Shown here in pieces: positions 16,770 to 26,888 of a stretch of 64,000 nucleotides of DNA. The notes beneath the pieces were generated by a model, which did no database searches, was not told the origin of the DNA, and saw nothing but the letters and a program-made list of their open reading frames with translations. This DNA comes from Rheinheimera sp. EpRS3 (GTDB lineage Bacteria; Pseudomonadota; Gammaproteobacteria; Enterobacterales; Alteromonadaceae): contig NZ_LNQS01000001.1 of the NCBI RefSeq assembly GCF_001513785.1, forward strand, positions 1,240,001-1,304,000, written 5' to 3'. Both the position numbers and the translations under genes were made by a program. Each line of letters begins with the position of its first letter. The stretch's first letter is position 1.

Positions 16770-17432
16770 ATGGCATACCAACACCTGGATATTAATGGAA
16801 ACACTATCGGCTTGCCTGTCGGTAAAGTTGTTTGCATCGGTCAGAACTATCAGGATCATATTGCCGAAATGCAAAGCAAAACAGCCCCTGAAGCGCTGTT
16901 TTTTATTAAACCCTCTACAGCGCTGTGTGCAATGGCTCCCGGTTTTACTATTCCCTCAGCACAAGGCGCAGTGCATAACGAAACCGAGCTGGCGGTACTG
17001 ATTGGCCAGCCGTTAAAGCAGGCCGGTTATGCTGCGGTAAATGATGCAATCTGGGGTTACAGTTTAGCGCTGGATCTGACGCTTCGTGATATACAGGCTC
17101 AGCTTAAGCAATTGGGGCGGCCGTGGGAGATAGCCAAAGGTTTTGACGGCGCCTGTCCGGCAGCTGGTTTTGTCGAAAAAGCCCGGGTGCAGCATCCGCA
17201 GCAATTGGATTTTAGCCTGACAGTTAACGGCACGCAGCGCCAGCAAGGTAATACTGCCAATATGATTCGTGGTATTACCCAGCTTATCAGCGAAATGAGC
17301 CAGCATTTTACGTTGTTGCCAGGCGACATTGTGCTTACCGGTACTCCGGCAGGTGTTGGCCCGCTCAGCTCTGGTGATACGCTGCAGCTACAACTTTCCG
17401 ATCTTTTTACAGTAAACAGCAAGGTAAACTAA
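16770..17432 (+). CDS. ycgM: Fumarylacetoacetate hydrolase family protein (YcgM-like)
   Basis: A 220-residue FAH-fold protein. CIGQNYQDHIAEM, FIKPSTAL, the metal-binding NETELAVLIG and LTGTPAGVGPL are all present. Family members act as acylpyruvate hydrolases or oxaloacetate decarboxylases/tautomerases; the substrate here is not readable. It begins six bases after the transglycosylase stop and ends two bases before ycgN, reproducing the ycgL-ycgM-ycgN order of E. coli with mltB inserted. Confidence 0.9.
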   Translation: MAYQHLDINGNTIGLPVGKVVCIGQNYQDHIAEMQSKTAPEALFFIKPSTALCAMAPGFTIPSAQGAVHNETELAVLIGQPLKQAGYAAVNDAIWGYSLALDLTLRDIQAQLKQLGRPWEIAKGFDGACPAAGFVEKARVQHPQQLDFSLTVNGTQRQQGNTANMIRGITQLISEMSQHFTLLPGDIVLTGTPAGVGPLSSGDTLQLQLSDLFTVNSKVN

Positions 17433-17434
17433 AG

Positions 17435-17929
17435 ATGGCGTTAGCAGAGCGGTTCTGGGAAGCAAAAAGCCTGGACGAAATGAACACTGAAGAGTGGGAA
17501 GCCTTATGCGATGGCTGCGCTAAATGTTGTTTAAATAAGTTTATCGATGATGACGAGGAAGAGGGCCCGACAGCCGTGCTGCATCAGGATGAACAGGTGC
17601 ATTACACCAATATCGCCTGTCGCTATTTAAACAGCCATAAGTGCGAGTGTACCGAATATACCCAGCGTACAGTGCTGGTGCCTGACTGCATCGCATTGAC
17701 AAAGGAAAATCTGAAACACATTTTCTTTATGCCTACCAGTTGCGCCTACCGGCGTTTGCATGAAGGGCGCGGCTTGCCGCACTGGCATCCGTTACTCAAC
17801 GGCGGTAAAAAAAGCCTGATGCATAAAAAACAGATGTCGGTGCGCAATAAAACCATTTCTGAGTTACAGGTAAACCTGGACGACTTTGAAGATTTTATCG
17901 TGCGCTGGCCACTAAACGATCTGGATTAA
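17435..17929 (+). CDS. ycgN: YcgN family cysteine-cluster protein (UPF0260)
   Basis: A 164-residue UPF0260 protein. The N-terminal CDGCAKCC cluster, the mid CRYLNSHKCECTEY segment and later VPDC and PTSCAYR cysteines are characteristic of this zinc/iron-sulfur-binding cluster family. Function is not established. Part of the ycgL operon. Confidence 0.93.
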   Translation: MALAERFWEAKSLDEMNTEEWEALCDGCAKCCLNKFIDDDEEEGPTAVLHQDEQVHYTNIACRYLNSHKCECTEYTQRTVLVPDCIALTKENLKHIFFMPTSCAYRRLHEGRGLPHWHPLLNGGKKSLMHKKQMSVRNKTISELQVNLDDFEDFIVRWPLNDLD

Positions 17930-17953
17930 ACAGCGTTGAGCGGAGTTACTGTC

Positions 17954-18571
17954 TTGTCATTTTTTGATTATATTCAGCAGGTATTTACCCATTTCAGCCC
18001 GATAACAGTTCAGCTATTGCTTAGTGTGACAGTGGTGGTGCTGTATTTTATTATCAGCCGCCGGGTTATGCCGCTGCTATATCAGGTTATTGCCCACAGT
18101 AAACTGAAAGCAGAGATGAATAAACGCGCAGCGGCGGTGTTTCATATTCTGCTGGTGTTACTGCTGGTTGTGGTGCTAAGTATCATCTGGGGTATTGATA
18201 TCCGTGGCTTGCTGGTGTTGGCCTCATCGATGATTGCCGTGGTGGGGGTTGCGTTATTCGCTGCCTGGAGTCTGCTTAGCAATATTACCGCGTTTTTTAT
18301 CCTGCTGGGGCAAAAAGCTTTTGCCGAAGGCATGGAAGTGCGGGTAATAGACGGCGGAAATTATCTTGAAGGCCGCATTGTGGAAATTAACCTGTTTAGC
18401 ACCGTATTGCGTACCAAAGACAATGAGCAGGTGGTCTACCCGAATAACCTGTTAATATCGCGCCCTGTTATCGTATTTCCAAAGAAAAGCCGTACTGTGG
18501 TGCATAACACCGCAGCGGAAAAAGCCCAGCGCTGGCGGCGTAAGATGTTGATTAGCCAGAAAAGAGATTGA
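17954..18571 (+). CDS. Small mechanosensitive-channel (MscS) family membrane protein
   Basis: About 205 residues with three predicted membrane spans in the first 110 residues and a short MscS beta domain (GMEVRVIDGGNYLEGRIVEINLFSTVLRT, QVVYPNNLLISRPV). The pore-helix region LVLASSMIAVVGVALFAAWSLLSNITAFF fits TM3 of MscS. Two non-ATG starts are possible: TTG at 17936, or TTG at 17954, chosen because GGAG (17942-17945) sits eight bases before it. It lacks the large C-terminal vestibule of full-length MscS, as in short YbdG/YjeP-independent members. Last gene of the ycgL operon. Confidence 0.8.
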   Translation: MSFFDYIQQVFTHFSPITVQLLLSVTVVVLYFIISRRVMPLLYQVIAHSKLKAEMNKRAAAVFHILLVLLLVVVLSIIWGIDIRGLLVLASSMIAVVGVALFAAWSLLSNITAFFILLGQKAFAEGMEVRVIDGGNYLEGRIVEINLFSTVLRTKDNEQVVYPNNLLISRPVIVFPKKSRTVVHNTAAEKAQRWRRKMLISQKRD

Positions 18572-18664
18572 TTTTTTCGTGACAGCGCAAATGGCCGCTG
18601 GTACATTTTGCCTAACGCAATGATAACCCCAAAGCAATGATAACAATAATACTATGCTGCCCAG

Positions 18665-21600
18665 ATGCGCTTAAAACAAATCAAACTGTCCGGCTTTAAG
18701 TCGTTTGTTGACAGCACCAGTGTACCTTTTCCACAGCAGATGACTGCAGTGGTTGGCCCCAATGGTTGCGGTAAGTCTAACGTTATTGATGCGGTGCGCT
18801 GGGTACTGGGTGAAAGCTCAGCTAAAAATCTGCGTGGGGATGCCATGACCGATGTTATTTTTAATGGCTCGTCGCAGCGCAAGCCGGTGTCACAGGCATC
18901 GGTAGAACTGGTGTTTGAAAATACCGAAGGCCGCCTGGCAGGTGGCCTGGCCGATCGCAGTGAAATAGCGATTAAACGCATTGTAACCCGTGATGCGCAG
19001 TCGAATTACTTCTTAAATGGCAGTAAATGCCGCCGGCGCGATATTACCGATATTTTCCTTGGCACCGGCCTTGGGCCGCGCAGCTACGCCATTATTGAAC
19101 AGGGCATGATTTCACGCCTGATAGAATCCCGCCCGCAAGAGCTGCGGGTGTTTATCGAAGAAGCCGCCGGTATTTCCAAATACAAAGAGCGGCGCCGTGA
19201 AACGGAAAACCGTATTAAACACACCCGCGAAAACCTCGACCGGCTGGCGGATGTGCGTGAAGAGCTGGGTAAAAACATTGAAAAGTTAAAACGCCAGGCT
19301 ACAGCAGCGCAGCGCTACAAAGAGCTTAAAGCGCAAGAGCGTAAACTAAAAGCCGAGCTGACAACGATAAAATGGCTGCAGTACAGCAACCGGCTTAGCA
19401 CGCTGGAACAGCAATTACAGCAACAGCAAACCGAGCTGGAGAAATTTCAGTCGCAGGAGCTGGGCGATCAGCGTGTGTTGCTGGAACTAAAACAGCAGGC
19501 GCAGGATGGCAGGCAGCAGCTGGATCTGGTGCAAAGCCGGTTTTATCAGCAAGGTGCCACGATCAGCAGGCTGGAGCAGCAAATTTTGCATCAGCGCCAG
19601 CAACAGCAAACGCTCAGCGCACAAATGCAGCAGGCAAAGCACAGCCTGAGCCAGGCAGAAGACTTTATTGCCACCGAGCAGGCGCAACAAACTGAGCTGC
19701 AGCAACAACTGCAACAGGACGGGCCACAACTGGCCTTACTGAGCGAGCAACTGGATGAACTTACCCATCAACTGCAGCAACTGGAAGATGAACAACAACA
19801 GCAACAACAGGCTTTTCAGCACTGGCAACAGCAGCATTTTCGCTTACAGCAACAACAGCAGCAACAGCAGTTGCAATTACAGAACCAGCAACAACAGTTA
19901 AATCAGGTACAGCAACAACAGCAGCAACTTGAGCAGGAAACCACAGAGCTGTCGCTCGAGCCGCTGCAGCTGCGCATCAGCCAGCTAAATGCAGAGCTTG
20001 AACACACCACACAGCTGTTGCAACAACATACTCAGGCGCATAGCCAGGCTCAGGACGATTTACAGCAGCATGAGCAGCTTAGCCGCCAACTGGAAGCTGA
20101 GCAGCTAAACGCCAATAGTGAATTGCAGATGCTGCAGCGTGAGCAGCTAAAGTTGCAGCAACAGCAAAAGCAGCAGGATAACGAGCAGCAACAGTTATTA
20201 CGCCAGTTACAGGTTAAACCCGGCTGGGCCGGTGCTGTTGCGCTGGTATTGGGGCAATTGCAGCATGCGGCTGTAGCGCCGCAACTTCCAGAGCAACCCG
20301 CCACTGTGGTAACGGCTAATAAGCAGCCAGCCATAGCGGGCACGCTGGCAGAGGTAATACTGGCAGGCGTATATCCGGAAAGCTTCAACCATATCTTGCT
20401 GGCAGAAACATTAACTGGCGCACAGCAAAGTGTTGCTGCTCTTAAAGCCGGCCAGTCAGTTATTTGTCAACAGGGTTACTGGCTTGGCAGCAACTGGGCG
20501 CTGCTGGCCAGTGCCGCGGCGCAAGACAGTTATTTACTGCGCCAGGAGCGTTTAGCCCAGCTGATTACTGAGCTGGCCAGTGCAGAGCAACAGCAACAAA
20601 GCATTGCCGATCAGTTGGCCGCCCAGCAGCAGGCTCAGCAGCAGGCGGCCGATACACTGCAACAGGCACAACACAGCCTGCAGCAGGTGCAGCGACAAAT
20701 ACAACAGCAGCAAACCGGCGTATTACTGGCTCAGCAAGAGCTGCAGCAAGCACAAAAACTGGCGCAAAAGCTGGCAACAGAACGCGAACAATTGCAGTTA
20801 CGCCAGGCACAGTTGGAAGAAAGCATCGAGCAACTGGCGCTGGCACAAGAGCAAAGCGCTGAGCAGCTACTTGAACATGAAGCAGACCAGCAGCTGTTAC
20901 ACAGCCAAAGCGGCACACAACAGCAGCAGTTACAGCAACTGCGCGCTCAGTTTGAACACAAGCGCAGCCAGCAACAGCAATTGCTGATGCAACAAAAAGT
21001 GGCCGAGCAGCAATTACTCGCGCTGCAGCAAAGCCTGCAACGTGCCACAGCGCAGCAACAGCAGTTGCAGGAGCAGTTAAACCAATTAAGCAATAAGCTG
21101 CAGCCGGATGATGAGCCCGAGCTGATGTTGCAGGAGCAACTGCAGCACAGCCTGCTTGAGCGCGAAGAGGCTGAACAACAGATGATTGCACAGCAGGAAC
21201 TGCTGGGTGCTACCGAGCAACAAATCCGCCAGTTAGAGCAAGGGCAACAGGGTATTGTGCAAATACTGAATAAAAAGCGCAGCGAGCTGGAAGAACTTCG
21301 CCTTGATAGCGAAGGTTATCGTGTACGTGCTAACAATATGCTGGAGTTGCTGCGCGAGCAGCAGGCCAGTATGAAAGATATTCTGCCGCAATTACCGGCC
21401 GATGCTGAAGAGGCGCTATGGCAGCAACAGCTGGATAAAACCATTGATGCTGTTGGCCGGCTTGGGCCTATAAACCTGGCGGCTATTGAAGAGTACGAAC
21501 AGCAAGCTGAGCGTAAGCAATATCTGGATGCGCAGAATAACGACTTAACCTCAGCGATGGAAACACTGGAAACGGCTATTCGCAAGATAGATAAAGAAAC

Positions 21601-22078
21601 ACGGCAGAAGTTTAAAGATACCTTTGAGCAGGTAAACGAAGGCTTAAAAACACTGTTTCCGAAGGTATTTGGCGGCGGCAGTGCTTATCTTGCCCTTACT
21701 GAGGATGACTTACTGGAAACCGGTGTTACTATCATGGCGCGACCGCCGGGTAAAAAAAACAGTACAATACATTTATTATCGGGTGGTGAAAAAGCCTTAA
21801 CCGCTTTATCATTGGTGTTTTCGATTTTCCGGCTTAATCCGGCGCCTTTTTGCATGTTAGATGAAGTAGATGCGCCACTGGACGACGCCAACGTCGGCCG
21901 GTTTTGCAATCTGGTGCGGGAAATGTCAGAAACAGTGCAATTTATTTATATTAGCCACAATAAAATTGCCATGGAAATGGCGGCGCAGCTAATGGGCGTG
22001 ACAATGCAGGAACCCGGCGTGTCACGTGTTGTTGCTGTCGATGTGGATGATGCTGTTAAAATGGCAGCAGCCTCTTAA
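18665..22078 (+). CDS. smc: SMC, chromosome partition protein
   Basis: A 1137-residue structural-maintenance-of-chromosomes ATPase that with ScpA and ScpB organises and segregates the chromosome. The head shows Walker A GPNGCGKSN at 31-39, and near the C-terminus the signature LLSGGEKALTAL and Walker B FCMLDEVDAPLDD. Two coiled coils flank a hinge around residues 515-620 (GWAGAVALVLGQL). The coiled coils are extraordinarily rich in glutamine, with many runs of three to six Q. An SMC here means MukBEF is not the condensin of this lineage, or not the only one. smc is followed 14 bases later by zipA. Confidence 0.97.
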   Translation: MRLKQIKLSGFKSFVDSTSVPFPQQMTAVVGPNGCGKSNVIDAVRWVLGESSAKNLRGDAMTDVIFNGSSQRKPVSQASVELVFENTEGRLAGGLADRSEIAIKRIVTRDAQSNYFLNGSKCRRRDITDIFLGTGLGPRSYAIIEQGMISRLIESRPQELRVFIEEAAGISKYKERRRETENRIKHTRENLDRLADVREELGKNIEKLKRQATAAQRYKELKAQERKLKAELTTIKWLQYSNRLSTLEQQLQQQQTELEKFQSQELGDQRVLLELKQQAQDGRQQLDLVQSRFYQQGATISRLEQQILHQRQQQQTLSAQMQQAKHSLSQAEDFIATEQAQQTELQQQLQQDGPQLALLSEQLDELTHQLQQLEDEQQQQQQAFQHWQQQHFRLQQQQQQQQLQLQNQQQQLNQVQQQQQQLEQETTELSLEPLQLRISQLNAELEHTTQLLQQHTQAHSQAQDDLQQHEQLSRQLEAEQLNANSELQMLQREQLKLQQQQKQQDNEQQQLLRQLQVKPGWAGAVALVLGQLQHAAVAPQLPEQPATVVTANKQPAIAGTLAEVILAGVYPESFNHILLAETLTGAQQSVAALKAGQSVICQQGYWLGSNWALLASAAAQDSYLLRQERLAQLITELASAEQQQQSIADQLAAQQQAQQQAADTLQQAQHSLQQVQRQIQQQQTGVLLAQQELQQAQKLAQKLATEREQLQLRQAQLEESIEQLALAQEQSAEQLLEHEADQQLLHSQSGTQQQQLQQLRAQFEHKRSQQQQLLMQQKVAEQQLLALQQSLQRATAQQQQLQEQLNQLSNKLQPDDEPELMLQEQLQHSLLEREEAEQQMIAQQELLGATEQQIRQLEQGQQGIVQILNKKRSELEELRLDSEGYRVRANNMLELLREQQASMKDILPQLPADAEEALWQQQLDKTIDAVGRLGPINLAAIEEYEQQAERKQYLDAQNNDLTSAMETLETAIRKIDKETRQKFKDTFEQVNEGLKTLFPKVFGGGSAYLALTEDDLLETGVTIMARPPGKKNSTIHLLSGGEKALTALSLVFSIFRLNPAPFCMLDEVDAPLDDANVGRFCNLVREMSETVQFIYISHNKIAMEMAAQLMGVTMQEPGVSRVVAVDVDDAVKMAAAS

Positions 22079-22092
22079 TTAAAGGTAACCTT

Positions 22093-22998
22093 ATGGCTGA
22101 CGAATTACGTTTGGTTTTTATTATTATCGGCGCCTTAGTCTTAGGTGCATTGTTGCTGCATGGCTTATGGACAGTGCGTAAAAACGCCGGCCAGCCCAAG
22201 CACAGGTATTATGACGAGCAGGCTGCTAAGGCAGCTGATGAAAAAGCAGATGGCTTTGACGAGCTGGGCGTAGGCGCGGTGCGGGTAGTAAAGGCAGGCG
22301 ATAAAACTGCAGCAGTTAAACCGGCCGTTTCGCCGGCAAAAACATCAGTGTTTAAACGCGCTGAAACTGTAGCAGCAAAGCGCCCGCTGGCCGCCCCGGT
22401 AAAAGCCGAAGTGCAAAGCGAGCTGCCGTTTGATGAGCCCAAAGAGCCGCAGCTTAATTTTTCTGCGCTGGCAGATGATGACGAACCCAGGCTGCACACC
22501 GAGGCTGACTATGCTGTTGAGGCTGAACCCGAGCCTGAGCCACAAACAGCAGCCGTGGTTGAAGAAGAGCCCGCCGAAGTGCTGATCCTGTATGTATTAT
22601 TGCCTGAAGGCAAAGAGATGAAAGGGCCGGATCTGCTGTCGTCGTTGCTGACATTGGGCTTTAAATACGGCGAGATGGATATTTTCCATCGTCATCTGGA
22701 CAGCGCAGGCTCAGGCGCAGTGTTATTCAGCCTGGCCAATATGTTTAACCCCGGCACTTTTGACTTAGAAAATATCGAAAAGCTGGGCACCCGTGGCGTG
22801 AGTTTATTTATGACCTTACCCGGCCCTGGCGAGCCGCTGCAGAACTTTAACCTGATGCACAATGCAGCAAAAAAACTTGCTGAAGAGTTTGGCGGCCAGG
22901 TGCTGGATGGCCAGCGCAGCGTGTTAACGGTGCAAACGGTGCGGCACTATGTGGATAAAATCCGCGAATTTCAGCGCCAGCGTTTAATCCACGGCTAA
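22093..22998 (+). CDS. zipA: ZipA, cell division protein
   Basis: A 301-residue FtsZ-membrane tether of the early divisome. It has an N-terminal membrane anchor (LVFIIIGALVLGALLLHGLW, residues 7-26), a basic then acidic Pro/Ala/Glu-rich linker, and a C-terminal ZipA domain from about residue 160 (EVLILYVLLPEGKEMKGPDLLSSLL, FSLANMFNPGTFD) that binds the FtsZ tail. It lies between smc and ligA, the usual order. Confidence 0.96.
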   Translation: MADELRLVFIIIGALVLGALLLHGLWTVRKNAGQPKHRYYDEQAAKAADEKADGFDELGVGAVRVVKAGDKTAAVKPAVSPAKTSVFKRAETVAAKRPLAAPVKAEVQSELPFDEPKEPQLNFSALADDDEPRLHTEADYAVEAEPEPEPQTAAVVEEEPAEVLILYVLLPEGKEMKGPDLLSSLLTLGFKYGEMDIFHRHLDSAGSGAVLFSLANMFNPGTFDLENIEKLGTRGVSLFMTLPGPGEPLQNFNLMHNAAKKLAEEFGGQVLDGQRSVLTVQTVRHYVDKIREFQRQRLIHG

Positions 22999-25140
<2,142 letters not shown>

Positions 25141-25141
25141 G

Positions 25142-25477
25142 ATGCCGGATTTTCTTTATCAGTTGTTACTGGATTGGGGCAGTTTTTTCCGGCCTTATGT
25201 GCGTGATATTGCCCTGGCTATGGTAGCAACCTGTCTGGTGGTATTTGGTGATGATTTAAACCGTTTTGTGCGCCGCCAGATTGCCCACATGCATTTTATC
25301 TGGCGCACCAGCATTTTTATTCTGCTGTGTGCCTTTGGTTACGGCGCGCTGACAATTTTCCTGACACCATTGGTGGCAGGCCAGTTGGGCCGAATAGGCA
25401 ACCTGTGGTTGCCTTGGGTTTGTCTGGGTATTTTTACGCTGCTGGGCATACTGGCACAACGTAAGCGCCAGCTATGA
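25142..25477 (+). CDS. DUF3392 family membrane protein
   Basis: A 111-residue protein with about three membrane spans and the DUF3392 pattern FFRPYVRDIALAMVATCLVVFGDDLNRFVRRQI...LCAFGYGALT. Function unknown. It begins one base after the ligA stop and ends in ATGA overlapping the next start, so it is in the ligA transcription unit. Confidence 0.85.
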   Translation: MPDFLYQLLLDWGSFFRPYVRDIALAMVATCLVVFGDDLNRFVRRQIAHMHFIWRTSIFILLCAFGYGALTIFLTPLVAGQLGRIGNLWLPWVCLGIFTLLGILAQRKRQL

Positions 25478-25962
25478 CACAGCCACCGCTCTGGCCGGTG
25501 CTGGACGATCACGGCCTGCATAAAGTACCGCTGCGCTTTTACTGGCTGTTGCTGTTGTTGTTGCGGCCTTATATTTGCTGGGTGCTGGTATTAACGTTGC
25601 CGCAGGCGCAGCGCGATATGCTGACGTTATTTTATCCACGCCAGACTGATTTTATCCTCGCCTGTGTTGTGGCAGCACCGCTGCTGTTGCTCATTGCGGC
25701 CCTTAGCCAGCGAAAACCTAAAGGCCATAGCGGCTGGCGGCATATCTGGCGCTTTGGTCGTGGCTTAATGTTGCTTGTAGCCATACCTGACCTGATATTA
25801 ACCATAGTGCACTTGCCATCACAGGTGATGCTGGACGCGCCCTGGCGTATGTTATCACCAGTGTTGATACTGGTTGGCTGTTTGTGGTTGTTGCGTTCGC
25901 GCACTCTTAAAGCGGTGTTTGCCGAATGGCCGGAGCCGGATAAAACAACGCACAAGCCTTAA
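25474..25962 (+). CDS. DUF2919 family membrane protein
   Basis: A 162-residue protein with about four membrane spans. The N-terminal LDDHGLHKVPLRFYWLLLLLLRPYI resembles DUF2919 (YfeZ-like) proteins. Function unknown. It overlaps the DUF3392 gene by four bases (ATGA), indicating coupling. DUF3392-DUF2919 pairing after ligA is conserved in related genomes as far as I recall. Confidence 0.78.
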   Translation: MTQPPLWPVLDDHGLHKVPLRFYWLLLLLLRPYICWVLVLTLPQAQRDMLTLFYPRQTDFILACVVAAPLLLLIAALSQRKPKGHSGWRHIWRFGRGLMLLVAIPDLILTIVHLPSQVMLDAPWRMLSPVLILVGCLWLLRSRTLKAVFAEWPEPDKTTHKP

Positions 25963-25988
25963 TTGTTGAACAGTGGTGAGAATATTGC

Positions 25989-26516
25989 TCATCCGAGTAA
26001 CGCTTTAATCGTTTGGATGCTGAGAAACATTTTAGCAATATCGGCTTTTCCGCCTTCGTCGAGACGGGTAAATCCCAGTGACAGGTAAAAGGCAATGGCA
26101 TCAGGATCGGCATCCAGGTAGAGTCCGTAAATACCAATTTCTTTTGATGCTCTGTGTACCCTGTGTAATGCATCAGACATCATTCTTTTTCCGATACCTT
26201 GCCCTTGCAGGCTTTTATCTACGCCTAACATCACCAAGCGGACACAGGGAATATCTCTGGGTAAACTGCCCTGAGACAGCTTGTCTAATTCTGGTGCTGA
26301 TAATTTAAAGGACGCTAAGGTATAAAAAGCAGAAAAGCATTCACTGTTCCCGGTATCTAATAATACATATGCCTGAGAGAAGTGCTGGCTGATCTGCTTT
26401 TTCAGTGAAGAATGAACAAACTTATTAATAATCTTGTTTCCGCAGTCGAATTTCTTCTGCCGGAAATACGTTTTACCCGTATCATATTGCTCTATAATAA
26501 ATTTTTTATCGCTCAC
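25989..26516 (-). CDS. GNAT-family toxin (TacT/AtaT-like)
   Basis: A 175-residue acetyltransferase with the acetyl-CoA motif GVDKSLQGQGIGKRMM and the C-terminal AIAFYLSLGF, in the organisation of TacT toxins. Known members acetylate aminoacyl-tRNA and block translation; they are neutralised by a DUF1778 antitoxin. Its start overlaps the end of the antitoxin gene by 11 bases, as expected for a coupled toxin-antitoxin pair. The specific tRNA target cannot be predicted. Confidence 0.85.
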   Translation of the reverse strand: MSDKKFIIEQYDTGKTYFRQKKFDCGNKIINKFVHSSLKKQISQHFSQAYVLLDTGNSECFSAFYTLASFKLSAPELDKLSQGSLPRDIPCVRLVMLGVDKSLQGQGIGKRMMSDALHRVHRASKEIGIYGLYLDADPDAIAFYLSLGFTRLDEGGKADIAKMFLSIQTIKALLG

Positions 26517-26778
26517 TAAAAGTTCCTGCTGAAAGTAAGTCCTTTAACTCTTCAGTAGGTTGTGCAGGTTTAGATAATGCTCTAAATAATGCAACTTGTT
26601 CTGAGTGTTGCAGTTGCGCTTGTTCTATTACCTGTCTTGCGGCTTTTAATGCTGGTTCGATGATAAAACTCGTCATATCGACCCCGCGCAAAAGGGCTGC
26701 CTGTGCCAGCAACTCCTTATTTCGCTGTGTGGTCTTCAAATCCAGCCGGGCATCTTTTTTTAACGCTAATGAAGCCAT
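26506..26778 (-). CDS. DUF1778 antitoxin (TacA-like)
   Basis: A 90-residue ribbon-helix-helix-type antitoxin. The pattern KKDARLDLKTTQRNKELLAQAALLRGVDMTSFI is the DUF1778 DNA-binding part, and the C-terminal helix wraps the toxin. First gene of the pair; it presumably represses its own promoter through the GTAC-containing repeats upstream. Confidence 0.85.
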   Translation of the reverse strand: MASLALKKDARLDLKTTQRNKELLAQAALLRGVDMTSFIIEPALKAARQVIEQAQLQHSEQVALFRALSKPAQPTEELKDLLSAGTFSER

Positions 26779-26799
26779 GCCATCTCTCCTGTACGGTTG

Positions 26800-26868
26800 T
26801 TGTACGTATCCATACTGCGAGAGCAGGATGCCAAAGTCAAGTAAATAATGAACGTATATTGTACGTAT
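26800..26868 (-). promoter_or_regulatory. Putative operator of the TacAT-like pair
   Basis: The 10-mer TTGTACGTAT occurs at 26800-26809 and again at 26859-26868, each containing the palindrome TACGTA; additional GTACGG and ACGTATA half-matches lie beside them. They flank a TTGACT (minus strand) -35-like element. Repeated palindromes in front of a ribbon-helix-helix antitoxin are the usual autorepression site. The assignment is by eye. Confidence 0.5.
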
Positions 26869-26888
26869 GTTTCCAAGCGTAGGCTAAC

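Noticed and set aside
20565..21191. Long minus-strand open frame (208 codons) inside smc
   Set aside because: It is a compositional shadow of the CAG/CAA-rich coiled-coil coding sequence, with low-complexity Ala/Val content and no family features.
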